DNA of 64,000 bases from JAAXVQ01 sp964604705. GTDB taxonomy: Bacteria; Oederibacteriota; JAAXVQ01. Position numbers and translations under genes: made by a program. The stretch covers positions 62,001 through 126,000 of the forward strand of contig CAZSAP010000009.1 of the NCBI GenBank assembly GCA_964604705.1. The letters run 5' to 3'. The notes below the pieces were generated by a model. The model worked only from the letters and a program-made list of their open reading frames with translations. It was not told where the DNA came from and did not search any database. Positions 51,413 to 60,270 of this stretch are shown one piece after another (positions within the stretch are counted from its first letter, which is position 1; each line of letters opens with the position of its first letter).

Positions 51413-53338
51413 TCAGCGGCGAAACCCGCTCGCAGTTTTTTGTCCGAGTTTCATGGGACCCGAAGCGCCGATGGAGCTCGGGCGGGGCGCGCTACCGCTC
51501 ATACGCGTCACGCCCATGCCCACGGGACGACGTGCACTGAACGCACCGGGCATCGCGCCGACTGTGCTCCGCCCTTGTGAATTCTGGCCTACGATAATCA
51601 CCAGTTGATCGATAAATTCCCGCATCTGTTCCGCTTGGGCGCTCATTTCTTCCGAGGCCGAAGCCGATTCTTCGGCATTGGCGGAGTTCTGTTGAACCAC
51701 TTCGTTCATTTTCGTAACCGCGATATTGATCTGTTCAATCCGTTGGGCCTGTTCTTTGGATGCGTCGGTAATTTCGCCCACGAGTTTTTTTACGGTGCCT
51801 GAGCTTTCCACGACTTGTGAGAAGGCAGTATTCGCATTTTGCACCAGCAAGGCCCCGTCGCGCACTTTCTGCGTAGTATTCTCAATCAAGTTCGCAGTAG
51901 TCTTGGTCGCTTCCGCTGTGCGCATGGCTAAATTTTTTACCTCATTGGCCACCACCGCAAATCCCGCTCCTGCTTCACCGGCGCGTGCTGCCTCAACAGC
52001 TGCATTTAGTGCCAAAAGATTCGTCTGAAAAGAAATGGCATCAATCGTTTTGATAATGTTGGCGGTTTCTTCGCTGGCTTGACTAATCTCGGACATGGAA
52101 TGCGTAAGCTTATTCATGGCCGCATTGGCTTCATCCACAATGACATTGGCCTTTTGCATGAGCACTTGCGTTTGTTGTGCATTATCGGCATTCTTTTTCG
52201 TCATGTCCGACATTTCCACCAGCGAAGCCGACGTTTCTTCCAAGGAGGCGGCCTGTGAGGACGTACCTTGAGCCAAGGATTGGCTGCCCGCCGAGACTTG
52301 CTTGGAGGCTGTAGCCACTTGCTTGGCTCCGGACATCAACCCATCGACAATTTTATAGATCGGCACAGTGATTGACCGCATGACAAATACAGAAATCGCC
52401 CCAAAGACAAACAATGCGACCAAGACCGTCAAAATAATCAAAACCAAGGCCGATCCCTGTTTAGAACTAATGTATTTGTCAGTAACAGTTAACAGACTGT
52501 CCACATTTTCCATAATCTGGCGTCCACTCTCATCCAAGGTCACAACAGTGTCATGTTCCTTGATACTGTAAACCAATGATTTTTTCATCATGTCTGTTAA
52601 TATTTTTAACGAGTCTTTGACCTTGGTTGCATTTTCAATTAGATCACGACGTGTATACTGATAAATCGCGGAAGCAAATGTATCGCGATTGGCAGGCAAA
52701 TTTTGTTTGGTCAATTGCTCCAACGCCTTAAAATATTTTTTATCACCTGTCGCAACATATTGACTCTGCAACAACTGGATTTGGTATAAAATACTGCTGC
52801 TGTCTCGAAGTACGCTCGAAAACTCAATTTCTTCTTTACCCAAATCCTTACCATCCATTTGCAACATAGCTTGCCTACTGGTCAATTCATTCATTAAGCT
52901 ATCAACCATATCTTGTGGTGCCTTGATGGTTAATCGCACTTTGTCCTGTTCCCCATTAAGTTCCACGCGAGACGCAAACGCACTCCGATATTGTTCAAAG
53001 GAACCCGAGATTGCATCAACAAACTTTGTTTGTTCACTGGTCATATGGCGACGTTTTAATTGATTTAATACATCGTTGACCTCTTGTGCATGGGTATCAA
53101 AGGCGATTTTGTATTCTTGTGAAAAGGCACTTAAATATAATTTTTCAGCCAAACGTGTGTCCAAAAGACGTTTGGCAAAAAGATTGACTTCCCCTTTTAG
53201 GGTAAAAGCACCTTGTATCTGACCATAATATATAAAACATATGGCCATAATAGCCACAACGAGCACGACCGTCAGGCCTACAAACCCCGTGAGTTTTTCC
53301 TTTAGATTGGCTTGTAGAAATTTTTTAAGTAGCGACAT
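51413..53338 (-). CDS. Methyl-accepting chemotaxis protein
   Basis: 641 residues from ATG 53338 (GGAGG 9 nt upstream). One membrane segment near residues 18-42, a helical periplasmic sensor of about 260 residues, a second membrane segment near 305-325, and the cytoplasmic signalling helix bundle. The conserved hairpin reads ISFQTNLLALNAAVEAARAG, contacting CheA and CheW. HAMP is very short or absent: SITVPIYKIVDGL runs directly into the signalling helices. It sits 50 nt downstream of a periplasmic Cache-type protein gene, a natural partner for ligand sensing. Confidence 0.93.
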   Translation of the reverse strand: MSLLKKFLQANLKEKLTGFVGLTVVLVVAIMAICFIYYGQIQGAFTLKGEVNLFAKRLLDTRLAEKLYLSAFSQEYKIAFDTHAQEVNDVLNQLKRRHMTSEQTKFVDAISGSFEQYRSAFASRVELNGEQDKVRLTIKAPQDMVDSLMNELTSRQAMLQMDGKDLGKEEIEFSSVLRDSSSILYQIQLLQSQYVATGDKKYFKALEQLTKQNLPANRDTFASAIYQYTRRDLIENATKVKDSLKILTDMMKKSLVYSIKEHDTVVTLDESGRQIMENVDSLLTVTDKYISSKQGSALVLIILTVLVALFVFGAISVFVMRSITVPIYKIVDGLMSGAKQVATASKQVSAGSQSLAQGTSSQAASLEETSASLVEMSDMTKKNADNAQQTQVLMQKANVIVDEANAAMNKLTHSMSEISQASEETANIIKTIDAISFQTNLLALNAAVEAARAGEAGAGFAVVANEVKNLAMRTAEATKTTANLIENTTQKVRDGALLVQNANTAFSQVVESSGTVKKLVGEITDASKEQAQRIEQINIAVTKMNEVVQQNSANAEESASASEEMSAQAEQMREFIDQLVIIVGQNSQGRSTVGAMPGAFSARRPVGMGVTRMSGSAPRPSSIGASGPMKLGQKTASGFRR

Positions 53339-53387
53339 AAATTCCATCCTCCCCCGGAAGTAGGCCTGACGATCATGCCAAAATCAT

Positions 53388-53948
53388 TTATTTTCCACCT
53401 TTGATGGTAGCAATCTCGGCTTCACTCAGGTTGTACACGCCACAACCGACGACCACTTCTTTGCCGTCTGACATTTTGCAAAGCTTTACATACGAGACTT
53501 TGAGTTCCGGGGTCTTTTCACCCGGTTTGGGCCACATATAGTCCACCCAACCCGCACCCTTTTCCTTGGCCACTTCGTTCATCTCCCCAAAGAAACGCTT
53601 GCCGTTGGGGTCCTTAAACGCCATAACCGGTTTGCCTTCCATTGCTACCTTAATCGGATGCATCAACATAATGCCGTCCATACTGTGAACCCAAATGTAG
53701 GTGCCGGCAAAAATAAACTCACTGTCTTTCCCTTTAAATTTACCGAACGCCGCACTGCCTTCTTTTTCTAGGATCGCGCACGCCTTATTCACCTTTTCTG
53801 TAATCATCGCAATGGTCGGTTTCGTACTGGCGGTCGCGGCGGATTTGGCCTCGCTTTCTTTGGCCAATTCTTCCGGTCCGGCCCACGCCGAAACCGTCCA
53901 ACCCAAGGCCAAGCACATACCCAACACTAAAAGTTTCTTCATACGCAT
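53388..53948 (-). CDS. Periplasmic Cache-domain protein
   Basis: 186 residues with signal peptide MRMKKLLVLGMCLALGWTVS. The mature part resembles a single Cache (sCache_2-like) sensor domain: FIFAGTYIWVHSMDGIMLMHP and GAGWVDYMWPKPGEKTPELK, patterns shared with extracellular sensor domains of chemoreceptors. No membrane anchor or output domain is fused, so it is a free periplasmic binding domain. Transcribed just ahead of the chemoreceptor gene, it may load ligand onto that receptor. A weak sigma-28-like motif lies upstream (54055-54081). GGAGG is 10 nt before the ATG. Confidence 0.75.
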   Translation of the reverse strand: MRMKKLLVLGMCLALGWTVSAWAGPEELAKESEAKSAATASTKPTIAMITEKVNKACAILEKEGSAAFGKFKGKDSEFIFAGTYIWVHSMDGIMLMHPIKVAMEGKPVMAFKDPNGKRFFGEMNEVAKEKGAGWVDYMWPKPGEKTPELKVSYVKLCKMSDGKEVVVGCGVYNLSEAEIATIKGGK

Positions 53949-54189
53949 GTTTAAATTACCTCCTGAGATTTAAAAGCATTTTGTCACTGCAAGACGGCCA
54001 ATTCAAAAATGTTCCCAGGACACCTCCTTAAACCTAATTTCTCCTTCAAAGGAAGTATCGTCAGGATAACTTTTAAGTTAAGGGGGCATTTTCGTTTTTA
54101 AATAAATACGAAGACGAGCGATACCTTATCGAGGCAAGCTTAACAAGCTACATGGTTTGGAATTCAGAAGGGAAAAAGCTGACTTTCGT
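53949..54189. other. Intergenic region upstream of the Cache gene
   Basis: 241 bp. Contains a possible sigma-28-type motif on the minus strand (TTAA-N15-GACGATAC, 54055-54081), consistent with a motility/chemotaxis regulon, but two positions in each half differ from consensus. Nothing else is evident. Confidence 0.3.
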
Positions 54190-55083
54190 TTATTTGGTTT
54201 TTTCTTTTAAGGAGCGGATTAATTCCATGAGTGTATTTACCGTATCCCGGGTAAATTCCTTGCGGTCAAAAAACGCAAGCCGACGCCCGGTGCGATCCAC
54301 CAATTCCATGCCGTCGAAATCTTGAAACTCGTAGCGGCGGGTCACAATTTGGGCCGTATGCAGGAACAAGCGGGTAAAATCATCACGCACCAACGCCGAG
54401 CCCACGGTCTCAAACGCGGGCGCATCGGGGTGAAACATGAGCGTAAGCCGCAACAATTTGGTCGGCAGACCGTGTCCGGACTCCGCCGGCTGCACCACGT
54501 ACGCCCCTTCGATGTTTTGCAGCCGGAACAACCGCGCGGCCACCAGGTTTAATTCCAAATCCTGGCGCATCCGTTCCCCCAGCTGCGCTGCCAGAAACTC
54601 ATGCAGGTTATAGCTTTTCAAAACATAGGGTGAATTGGGGCTCACCACGTTTGCATCGATGATCATGCGCTGGAAAAAATCCGTGCGGGAAATGTCATCC
54701 ATAATCAAACGGCGTATATCCTTGATGTAGCGTACAAACGAGATCTCAACCCCGGTCCGGACATCCCGCGTGGAGACCACAAAAAAATCATACTTGGTCT
54801 CGGAGGAAAGCGAAACCCGGGTTACGGTCAACATAACATGCTCAATTTTTTCCAAAACATGATCGGAAAACGAGAGATCGCTTTTCAAGACATTGATGGA
54901 AGGAATAAATACGCCGATGGTCTTGTCGTTGGTCTGAACCGAGACCCGAACATTGTATTCCTTCTCACAGATTTCCATGATGGCCTGATGGGCCGCGCCG
55001 GTTTTATACGTGGGTTTGCACCCAGACACCAAAACGCCCGCCAGTACACAAGCAACCAGGAAAACAACGCCGCGCTTCCTCAT
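54190..55083 (-). CDS. Lipoprotein of unknown function coupled to the FtsH-like gene
   Basis: 297 residues. Lipoprotein signal MRKRGVVFLVACVLAGVLVS with lipobox VSGC. The rest is alpha/beta with no recognised family. Strands such as HVMLTVTRVSLSSETKYDFF and FVRYIKDIRRLIMDD are seen. The start codon overlaps the FtsH-like stop by one base (TAATG-like), so translation is coupled and the two proteins probably act together at the membrane. If it is periplasmic or outer-membrane attached, it could supply the periplasmic contact that the short FtsH-like protein lacks; that is inference. Confidence 0.6.
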   Translation of the reverse strand: MRKRGVVFLVACVLAGVLVSGCKPTYKTGAAHQAIMEICEKEYNVRVSVQTNDKTIGVFIPSINVLKSDLSFSDHVLEKIEHVMLTVTRVSLSSETKYDFFVVSTRDVRTGVEISFVRYIKDIRRLIMDDISRTDFFQRMIIDANVVSPNSPYVLKSYNLHEFLAAQLGERMRQDLELNLVAARLFRLQNIEGAYVVQPAESGHGLPTKLLRLTLMFHPDAPAFETVGSALVRDDFTRLFLHTAQIVTRRYEFQDFDGMELVDRTGRRLAFFDRKEFTRDTVNTLMELIRSLKEKTK

Positions 55084-56822
55084 TAGGCCGAAGCCTTCTT
55101 TGATGAAGACTTGCGAACCGGCTTGCTGTCTTTATCCTGTATCTCAGGCGAAACCGCACCTTCGTCCGTGCTCTTGGGCAAGGCCGCCACCGAAGGATTG
55201 GCCGGAACCGCGACTGCGATCGGATGCGCCTTGCCAAATTCCGCAAAAATCGCATCAATCTGATCGTAATCCAATTCGTTTTTCTCTAGCAGTTCATTGA
55301 CAAAACGTTCCATGATTTTCCAATTTTTACGCAACGTACGCTCGGTATCTTCATAACAGGTCTTTAATATCTTCTCGGTCTCAGCATTCAACCGTTCCTT
55401 CAGCGATTCGGACAACTGCGATTCAGGGACCTGTGCAAAATCCCCGATAAACCCGCTGCCCCCCATACCAAACCGCCAAACCATGTTATGGGCCAACAGC
55501 ATGGCGTTTTGAAAATCCGAGGCCACACCGGTTGCAGTAGTGCCAAAGCGTAATTTTTCTGCCACATATCCGGCCAACGACACTTTGATGTTGGCAAGAA
55601 TGGTTTCTTTATCATGCATGTACATTTCTTCACGCGGCGAATGGTGAACCACACCCAGAGCCGATCCGCGAGAAATAATCGAGGCCTTGAACACGTCGTC
55701 GGTGGGATGGAGCAAATAGAGGACAATTAAATGCCCGGTTTCATGGAAGGCCACCATTTCACGTTCATGTGCATTCATCATCTTGGGATGTTCCACACCC
55801 AATTCAATACGCTCAATGGCTTTGCTCATGTCGGTGTATTCCACTTGCTCTTTGCCAAAGCGGGTGGCGATCAAGGCCGCTTCTTTTACCACATTTTCAA
55901 TATCTGCCGGGCTCTTGCCCACGGATTTGCGCGCCAAATGGCCCACATCCAATTCCGGATCATGCTGCACTTTCGAAAGGTAGAACCGGTACAACTGTTC
56001 ACGTTCTGTCAGGTTGGGTTTGTCCACGAATATTTTGCGGTCAAAGCGCCCAGGGCGCATCAGGGCCGCATCCAAGACGGATTCGTTGGCATTGGTTGCG
56101 CCGATGACAATCACGTTTTCGGAGCGCGAGCCCAAGCCGTCCATCTCCACCAGCAACTGATTCTGGGTACTGTTGGTTTCTTCACCGCCGCCCATGTAGC
56201 TAAAAGTACGGCCGCGTCCGATAACTTCGATTTCGTCGATAAAGATAATGCAGGATCCTTCGGCATACGCCAAATCACGCGCCTGTTTGAACAGCTTGCG
56301 CACGCGCGAGGCGCCCACGCCCACAAACACTTCCACAAATTCCGAACCGGCAATGGAGAGAAACGGAATCCCGGCTTCGGAGGCAATGGCCTTGGCCAAC
56401 AACGTCTTGCCGCATCCGGGAGGGCCCACCATCAGCATGCCGCGCAAGATGCGTCCGCCAATGGCTTTTAAGCGGGAACGGTCCTTAATCAACTGCACCA
56501 CTTCCCAGGCTTCTTTTTTAGCCTGTTCCAATCCAACCACATCCGCAAACTTGACATTGATCTGAGCCGCCTTGACCTTGTTCTTCTTCATCTTGGAAAA
56601 GCCACCCGAGAACACGGACATGTACAGGTAAACAAAAATCACGGCATTCAAGGCGGTCATCAAGAGTTGGAGCGGGAGGGTGGCCAGCGTCAGGTTCAGG
56701 TAGAACGACTCGAGCGAGGCCAAACCCACGATGGTGAAAAAGATCAGAAGCACAACAGCGACAATAATCAACAGCTTTACCCAGTTGTTGATAAACCAAA
56801 CCCGAAGACGGCGATACATCAT
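55083..56822 (-). CDS. FtsH-like membrane AAA protease lacking the usual periplasmic domain
   Basis: 579 residues from ATG 56822 (AAAGGAG 9 nt upstream). Two membrane segments close together (about 14-36 and 50-70) leave only some 14 residues outside, instead of the roughly 70-residue FtsH_ext domain. AAA part: Walker A VGPPGCGKTLLAKA, pore loop FVEVFVGVGASR, Walker B IIFIDEIEVIGRGR, and arginine fingers in LMRPGRFDR. Protease part: zinc motif FHETGHLIV (HExxH) and a third-ligand Asp in GVASDFQNA. So the enzyme should be active against membrane proteins. A Pro/Ala/Lys-rich tail follows. It is probably a specialised paralogue rather than the housekeeping FtsH. Confidence 0.85.
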   Translation of the reverse strand: MMYRRLRVWFINNWVKLLIIVAVVLLIFFTIVGLASLESFYLNLTLATLPLQLLMTALNAVIFVYLYMSVFSGGFSKMKKNKVKAAQINVKFADVVGLEQAKKEAWEVVQLIKDRSRLKAIGGRILRGMLMVGPPGCGKTLLAKAIASEAGIPFLSIAGSEFVEVFVGVGASRVRKLFKQARDLAYAEGSCIIFIDEIEVIGRGRTFSYMGGGEETNSTQNQLLVEMDGLGSRSENVIVIGATNANESVLDAALMRPGRFDRKIFVDKPNLTEREQLYRFYLSKVQHDPELDVGHLARKSVGKSPADIENVVKEAALIATRFGKEQVEYTDMSKAIERIELGVEHPKMMNAHEREMVAFHETGHLIVLYLLHPTDDVFKASIISRGSALGVVHHSPREEMYMHDKETILANIKVSLAGYVAEKLRFGTTATGVASDFQNAMLLAHNMVWRFGMGGSGFIGDFAQVPESQLSESLKERLNAETEKILKTCYEDTERTLRKNWKIMERFVNELLEKNELDYDQIDAIFAEFGKAHPIAVAVPANPSVAALPKSTDEGAVSPEIQDKDSKPVRKSSSKKASA

Positions 56823-56982
56823 AAACGTAGACTCCTTTGTCTGCAATTCATAGTAAACATACGGTGCTTGGACCCTAGGACGACCTTTGGGTTCATATTT
56901 TTATTCGGACGGGTATCCTGGCTCTAGCTCGGTGGGCAATCCCCGGGTTTAGCAGGTATTCCGTATCCTACCGCCGAACGGT

Positions 56983-57297
56983 TCAGCTGGCCGAAGGCGC
57001 AGCAGGACGCGGTACGGCTTGTCCATCAAGTTTGCACGTAAGTACGACCAACTTGATGGCACTCTTGCGCTCGCCGTCGAGTTCCAAGTGAATGAACTCC
57101 GGACGAAACGTAAGATCAATTTTATCATCGGCCAAATACGAGCGTGAGATGGTAATGGCTTTGATGGCTTGATTCACACTGAGGGGCCCCATGGCGACAA
57201 TTTCAATATCTTTGCCTTCGCGGATGTTATTGGCAATGGCTCCGGCAACGGTGGCGGGATTACTCTTACCTGCGACCTTGAGCGTAAGCAGCGGCAT
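56983..57297 (-). CDS. spoVS: SpoVS-family protein
   Basis: 104 residues from ATG 57297 (AAGGAG upstream). Begins MPLLTLKVAGKSNPATVAGAIA and has VNQAIKAITISRSYLADDKIDLTF, both typical of the SpoVS/Alba-like family. A Pro/Ala/Ser tail of about 15 residues extends it. In Bacillus SpoVS affects sporulation and septation; homologues are common in non-sporulating bacteria (Thermus, Deinococcus, spirochaetes) and may bind nucleic acid. No other sporulation gene is here, so a regulatory role outside sporulation is likely. Confidence 0.85.
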   Translation of the reverse strand: MPLLTLKVAGKSNPATVAGAIANNIREGKDIEIVAMGPLSVNQAIKAITISRSYLADDKIDLTFRPEFIHLELDGERKSAIKLVVLTCKLDGQAVPRPAAPSAS

Positions 57298-57370
57298 GAG
57301 ACATATCTCCTTTTGCGGCGTTAATCCGGCGACGACCACCGGACGCCATGGTGGCGAAGATTGAGATTAG

Positions 57371-57399
57371 AGTATAGCATACCCCCCGGGCTTTTGCAA
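57371..57399 (-). promoter_or_regulatory. Sigma-70 promoter for spoVS
   Basis: On the minus strand TTGCAA (57394-57399), 17-bp spacer, TATACT (57371-57376), about 70 nt before the spoVS ATG. Confidence 0.7.
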
Positions 57400-57438
57400 T
57401 CAAGGGAATCGCCTCTCCGAGCTCGCCAGAACCGTGCG

Positions 57439-58293
57439 CTAGTCCCCCGCGGGTCGGTGCGCACGGGCATACACCTCGCCCCGAGGCAGCCCGCGTTCCC
57501 GAGCCACTCGGGCCACGGCTTGATTGACGGAAAGCCCTTCGGCTTGGAGACGGGCCAGTTGCTCTTCCAGGGATTCGTCCAAGGCCGGTGCGGTCTCGGG
57601 AAGCGCGTTGCCTGCCACCACCAAGGTGTATTCTCCGCGCGGTTCATGCATGGCCAAATGCTCCACAATCTCAGTCAAGGTTCCACGGATGTACTCTTCA
57701 TGCAGCTTGGTCAATTCCCGCGCCAAGGCAGCCGGGCGGTCGCCCCAGACGGCCAGGACATCCTTCAGCGCCGCGCGGACCTGGTGCGGCGAAACAAACA
57801 TAACTTGCGTCTCGCGACGTGGTTTCCAGGCCTCGAGTTGCTTTTTACGGTCGCTGGCGCGGGCTTCCAAAAATCCGGAAAACGTAAAGGCTCCCGTATC
57901 CAACCCCGCGCCCAGCAAGGCAACCAACAAGGCCGAGGCGCCGGGGATCACTTCCACGCGGATCCCGGCCCGTACCGCGGCTTGGACCAACAGAACCCCC
58001 GGATCCGAAACCGCCGGAGTTCCGGCATCGGTCACCAAGGCCACGGAGTCGCCACGTTGCAACCGTTCCACCAGCTCACGCGTCTTGGTATGTTCAACAT
58101 CTTTGTAGTAACTGAACAAGGGCTGGGTGATCTGAAAGTGGTTGAGCAACTGGAGCGTCCGTCGCGTGTCCTCGGCGGCCACCAACGAAACTTCCTTAAG
58201 CACCCGCAAAGCGCGCAGCGTGATATCCTCTAAATTGCCAATGGGTGTGGCAATCAGGTAGAGCGTTCCAACGGTTCCGGACGAATGGGTCAT
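57439..58293 (-). CDS. rsmI: 16S rRNA (cytidine-2'-O)-methyltransferase RsmI
   Basis: 284 residues. N-terminal signature GTLYLIATPIGNLEDITLRA, VAAEDTRRTLQLL, VTDAGTPAVSDPG and VEVIPGASALLVAL define the tetrapyrrole-methylase-fold enzyme RsmI. It methylates the ribose of C1402 in 16S rRNA at the decoding centre, using SAM. The first codons overlap the upstream gene by 4 nt (ATGA). The C-terminus carries a helix-turn-like stretch (GLSVNQAVARVARERGLPRGEVY) typical of RsmI. Confidence 0.96.
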   Translation of the reverse strand: MTHSSGTVGTLYLIATPIGNLEDITLRALRVLKEVSLVAAEDTRRTLQLLNHFQITQPLFSYYKDVEHTKTRELVERLQRGDSVALVTDAGTPAVSDPGVLLVQAAVRAGIRVEVIPGASALLVALLGAGLDTGAFTFSGFLEARASDRKKQLEAWKPRRETQVMFVSPHQVRAALKDVLAVWGDRPAALARELTKLHEEYIRGTLTEIVEHLAMHEPRGEYTLVVAGNALPETAPALDESLEEQLARLQAEGLSVNQAVARVARERGLPRGEVYARAHRPAGD

Positions 58294-58778
58294 GGCGTCC
58301 GAGTGGGACGAGCCGTAGCTTTTTTGCTTAAATATTGCCTTACCGCATTCACCTGCATCTGCAGTTTTTGAACTTCCTCAACTTGCAGATTGCCTTCCTT
58401 CACGATCTCCTCGGCCGCACCCACCACAAACTTCAACTGCCCTGCGGCTTGCGGGTCCAGCGGAGCCATGGCGGCCGTGATCTGCACATCCCGCAAAATC
58501 TCGGCGATTTTTTCCTGATCCTCGCCGGTCAACGGGCTCTGGTGAAATTTTAATTTATCCTGCACCCCGGTCGCTTGGGCCATAATCGCCATCTGGTACA
58601 GCTGGGTCTTGTTCCGGTTGTACAAGGCCACAATCGTAATCACCACGACCAAGAACACACCCAAGACCGCCAAGAGACAGCCGGTTTGCACCTTGCCTTT
58701 TTTAGGCGAGGGTGACTTCGCCGAACCCGGGGACGCAGCGTTGGCTTGGGTGCGCCCTTTCTTTAATTTCTTGCCCAT
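58290..58778 (-). CDS. Single-pass membrane protein of unknown function
   Basis: 162 residues. A basic, Ser/Pro-rich N-terminal 35 residues (MGKKLKKGRTQANAA), one membrane segment (VQTGCLLAVLGVFLVVVITIVALY), and an alpha-helical extracytoplasmic part of about 100 residues (LRDVQITAAMAPLDPQAAGQ and on). I do not recognise a family. It overlaps rsmI by 4 nt and lies 37 nt after the NadE-like gene in the same direction, so it probably belongs to the same transcript. N-terminus inside by the positive-inside rule. Confidence 0.6.
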   Translation of the reverse strand: MGKKLKKGRTQANAASPGSAKSPSPKKGKVQTGCLLAVLGVFLVVVITIVALYNRNKTQLYQMAIMAQATGVQDKLKFHQSPLTGEDQEKIAEILRDVQITAAMAPLDPQAAGQLKFVVGAAEEIVKEGNLQVEEVQKLQMQVNAVRQYLSKKATARPTRTP

Positions 58779-58815
58779 GCGCGTAATCTCCTTTACGGTT
58801 GTACAGACTTGTTGG

Positions 58816-60270
58816 TTATCGTCCCTGAAGGTTCCAGGGGCGAGGTTGATAAAATCCCGTCATGGCATCCCAGCCCACCCGTTGCTTGTTTTGCGCCGCG
58901 AGCTTTAGCTGTTGGTAGATTTTTTTCAGTTTGGGCTCTTCGGCGCCCAGCTCCATCAACTTGGCCAGCGACACTTTCACATCCAGCATCTGATAGAGCC
59001 AGCCGTCGATTTCTTGGGTCTTCATGCCCAATTCCGCAGCCTGCACAAATTCACGCGTGGGGTCCACCACGGCCGCAGGTATGCTGCAGGCCTTGGCCAA
59101 CTCGTACACCTGACTTTGATACACATCGGCCAAAGGACTCAAAATCCGCGCATCCTCTAAGGAAGGTGAGCCAATCCCGAGCAAACGCTCGGTCTTGTTC
59201 AAGCTTTGAATCAAAAAGGCCTTTTGCATCTCGGCGATGTCCAAGAGCCAGGCTTGTTTTTCCACGGCCATGCGTATCATGCGGCGCCCGGGGTCCACGG
59301 TGGCTTCCCCGGCATACACGGTCTGCAAAATCGGGCGCAAGTCCTTGATCTCAAGTTCCTTGCCCAGGCGACTGGCCACCAAGCGGGCATGATCCCGCCG
59401 GGTTTGGTTCCCCGGCTCACCGTCCATGAAAAAACACAGGGTCACATGTCCGCTGCCCAAGGCTTCGACTGAGATGGTCGCCGCCGTAATGGAGTTGATC
59501 TCACCGGAAAGTTCCAAGACTGCGTTCACCCGCCCGCGGATCTCACGCTGTTCCTGCACAAACGTGATCATGGCTTTCTTGGCGCGTCCTGCGTCAATGC
59601 CCGGCAGCTTCAGGCCCAGCTGTGCGGCGGTCTCAACCTTCGGAGCGACCGTAACCTGCGGGGTGGGACGTTCTGCTTGGACCGGTTTGGGTGCACTGGG
59701 TCTCGGTGCGGACGGACTCGGTTGCGGTGCAGGAGTCGTCGGCACGACCGAATCGGGTTTGGCTGCTTTTTCTACAACCGCCTCGACGGGAGCCTCCGCA
59801 CTCACGCCCGCAGCCGTCTCTGTACCAACTGGAGCCGCGCCTCCGGGACGACGACGGCGATGCCGTCTTCCGCCGCGATGACGGCGTTTCTTCACCGGGG
59901 CAGGAGCGTCTCCACCTGCGCCTCCGGATTCAGCCGCAGCCCCAGGGACCGAACTCTCGGTGCGGGTTGAATCCCCGTCACTCTCTGAATCGCCTTCATC
60001 GTCACTCTCAACGTATTCCGGTTCCGGAGCTTGCGCGATCGGCTGCACTTCCTCGTATTCGGGATTCACCGCATCCTCTCCCGCGGTCTCGCTTGAAGCC
60101 TCCGTGGACTCGGACTTGGGCGTCTGGGTGCGCGTGCGCGTGGTCTTACGGTAGCGGCGACGCTTGCGCGGACGGCGGGCCGGGGTCGAACCTCCGGCGG
60201 AGTCTGAACTTCCGGCAGCCGCGGTGTGCATGGCTATGGGTTCATGGGCATTATCTTGGGTATCACTCAT
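58816..60270 (-). CDS. NAD-synthetase-like pseudoenzyme fused to an Arg/Pro-rich N-terminus
   Basis: 484 residues. Residues 1-210 are low complexity, with RPRKRRRYRKTTRTR (33-47) and KKRRHRGGRRHRRRRPGG (127-144) basic blocks. Residues 225-480 match the NadE fold end to end: the helix before the PP-loop, strand and loop VLELSGEINS (251-260), VEALGSGHVTLCFFMDG, LNKTERLLG (357-365; NadE has a GNKSELLLG-like stretch) and SPLADVYQSQVYELAKACSIP (378-398). But the PP-loop SGGxDS is changed to SGEINS, losing a conserved Gly and the Asp. ATP-dependent amidation is therefore doubtful, while a dinucleotide-binding role is possible. It overlaps larC by 4 nt (ATGA). Confidence 0.7.
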   Translation of the reverse strand: MSDTQDNAHEPIAMHTAAAGSSDSAGGSTPARRPRKRRRYRKTTRTRTQTPKSESTEASSETAGEDAVNPEYEEVQPIAQAPEPEYVESDDEGDSESDGDSTRTESSVPGAAAESGGAGGDAPAPVKKRRHRGGRRHRRRRPGGAAPVGTETAAGVSAEAPVEAVVEKAAKPDSVVPTTPAPQPSPSAPRPSAPKPVQAERPTPQVTVAPKVETAAQLGLKLPGIDAGRAKKAMITFVQEQREIRGRVNAVLELSGEINSITAATISVEALGSGHVTLCFFMDGEPGNQTRRDHARLVASRLGKELEIKDLRPILQTVYAGEATVDPGRRMIRMAVEKQAWLLDIAEMQKAFLIQSLNKTERLLGIGSPSLEDARILSPLADVYQSQVYELAKACSIPAAVVDPTREFVQAAELGMKTQEIDGWLYQMLDVKVSLAKLMELGAEEPKLKKIYQQLKLAAQNKQRVGWDAMTGFYQPRPWNLQGR

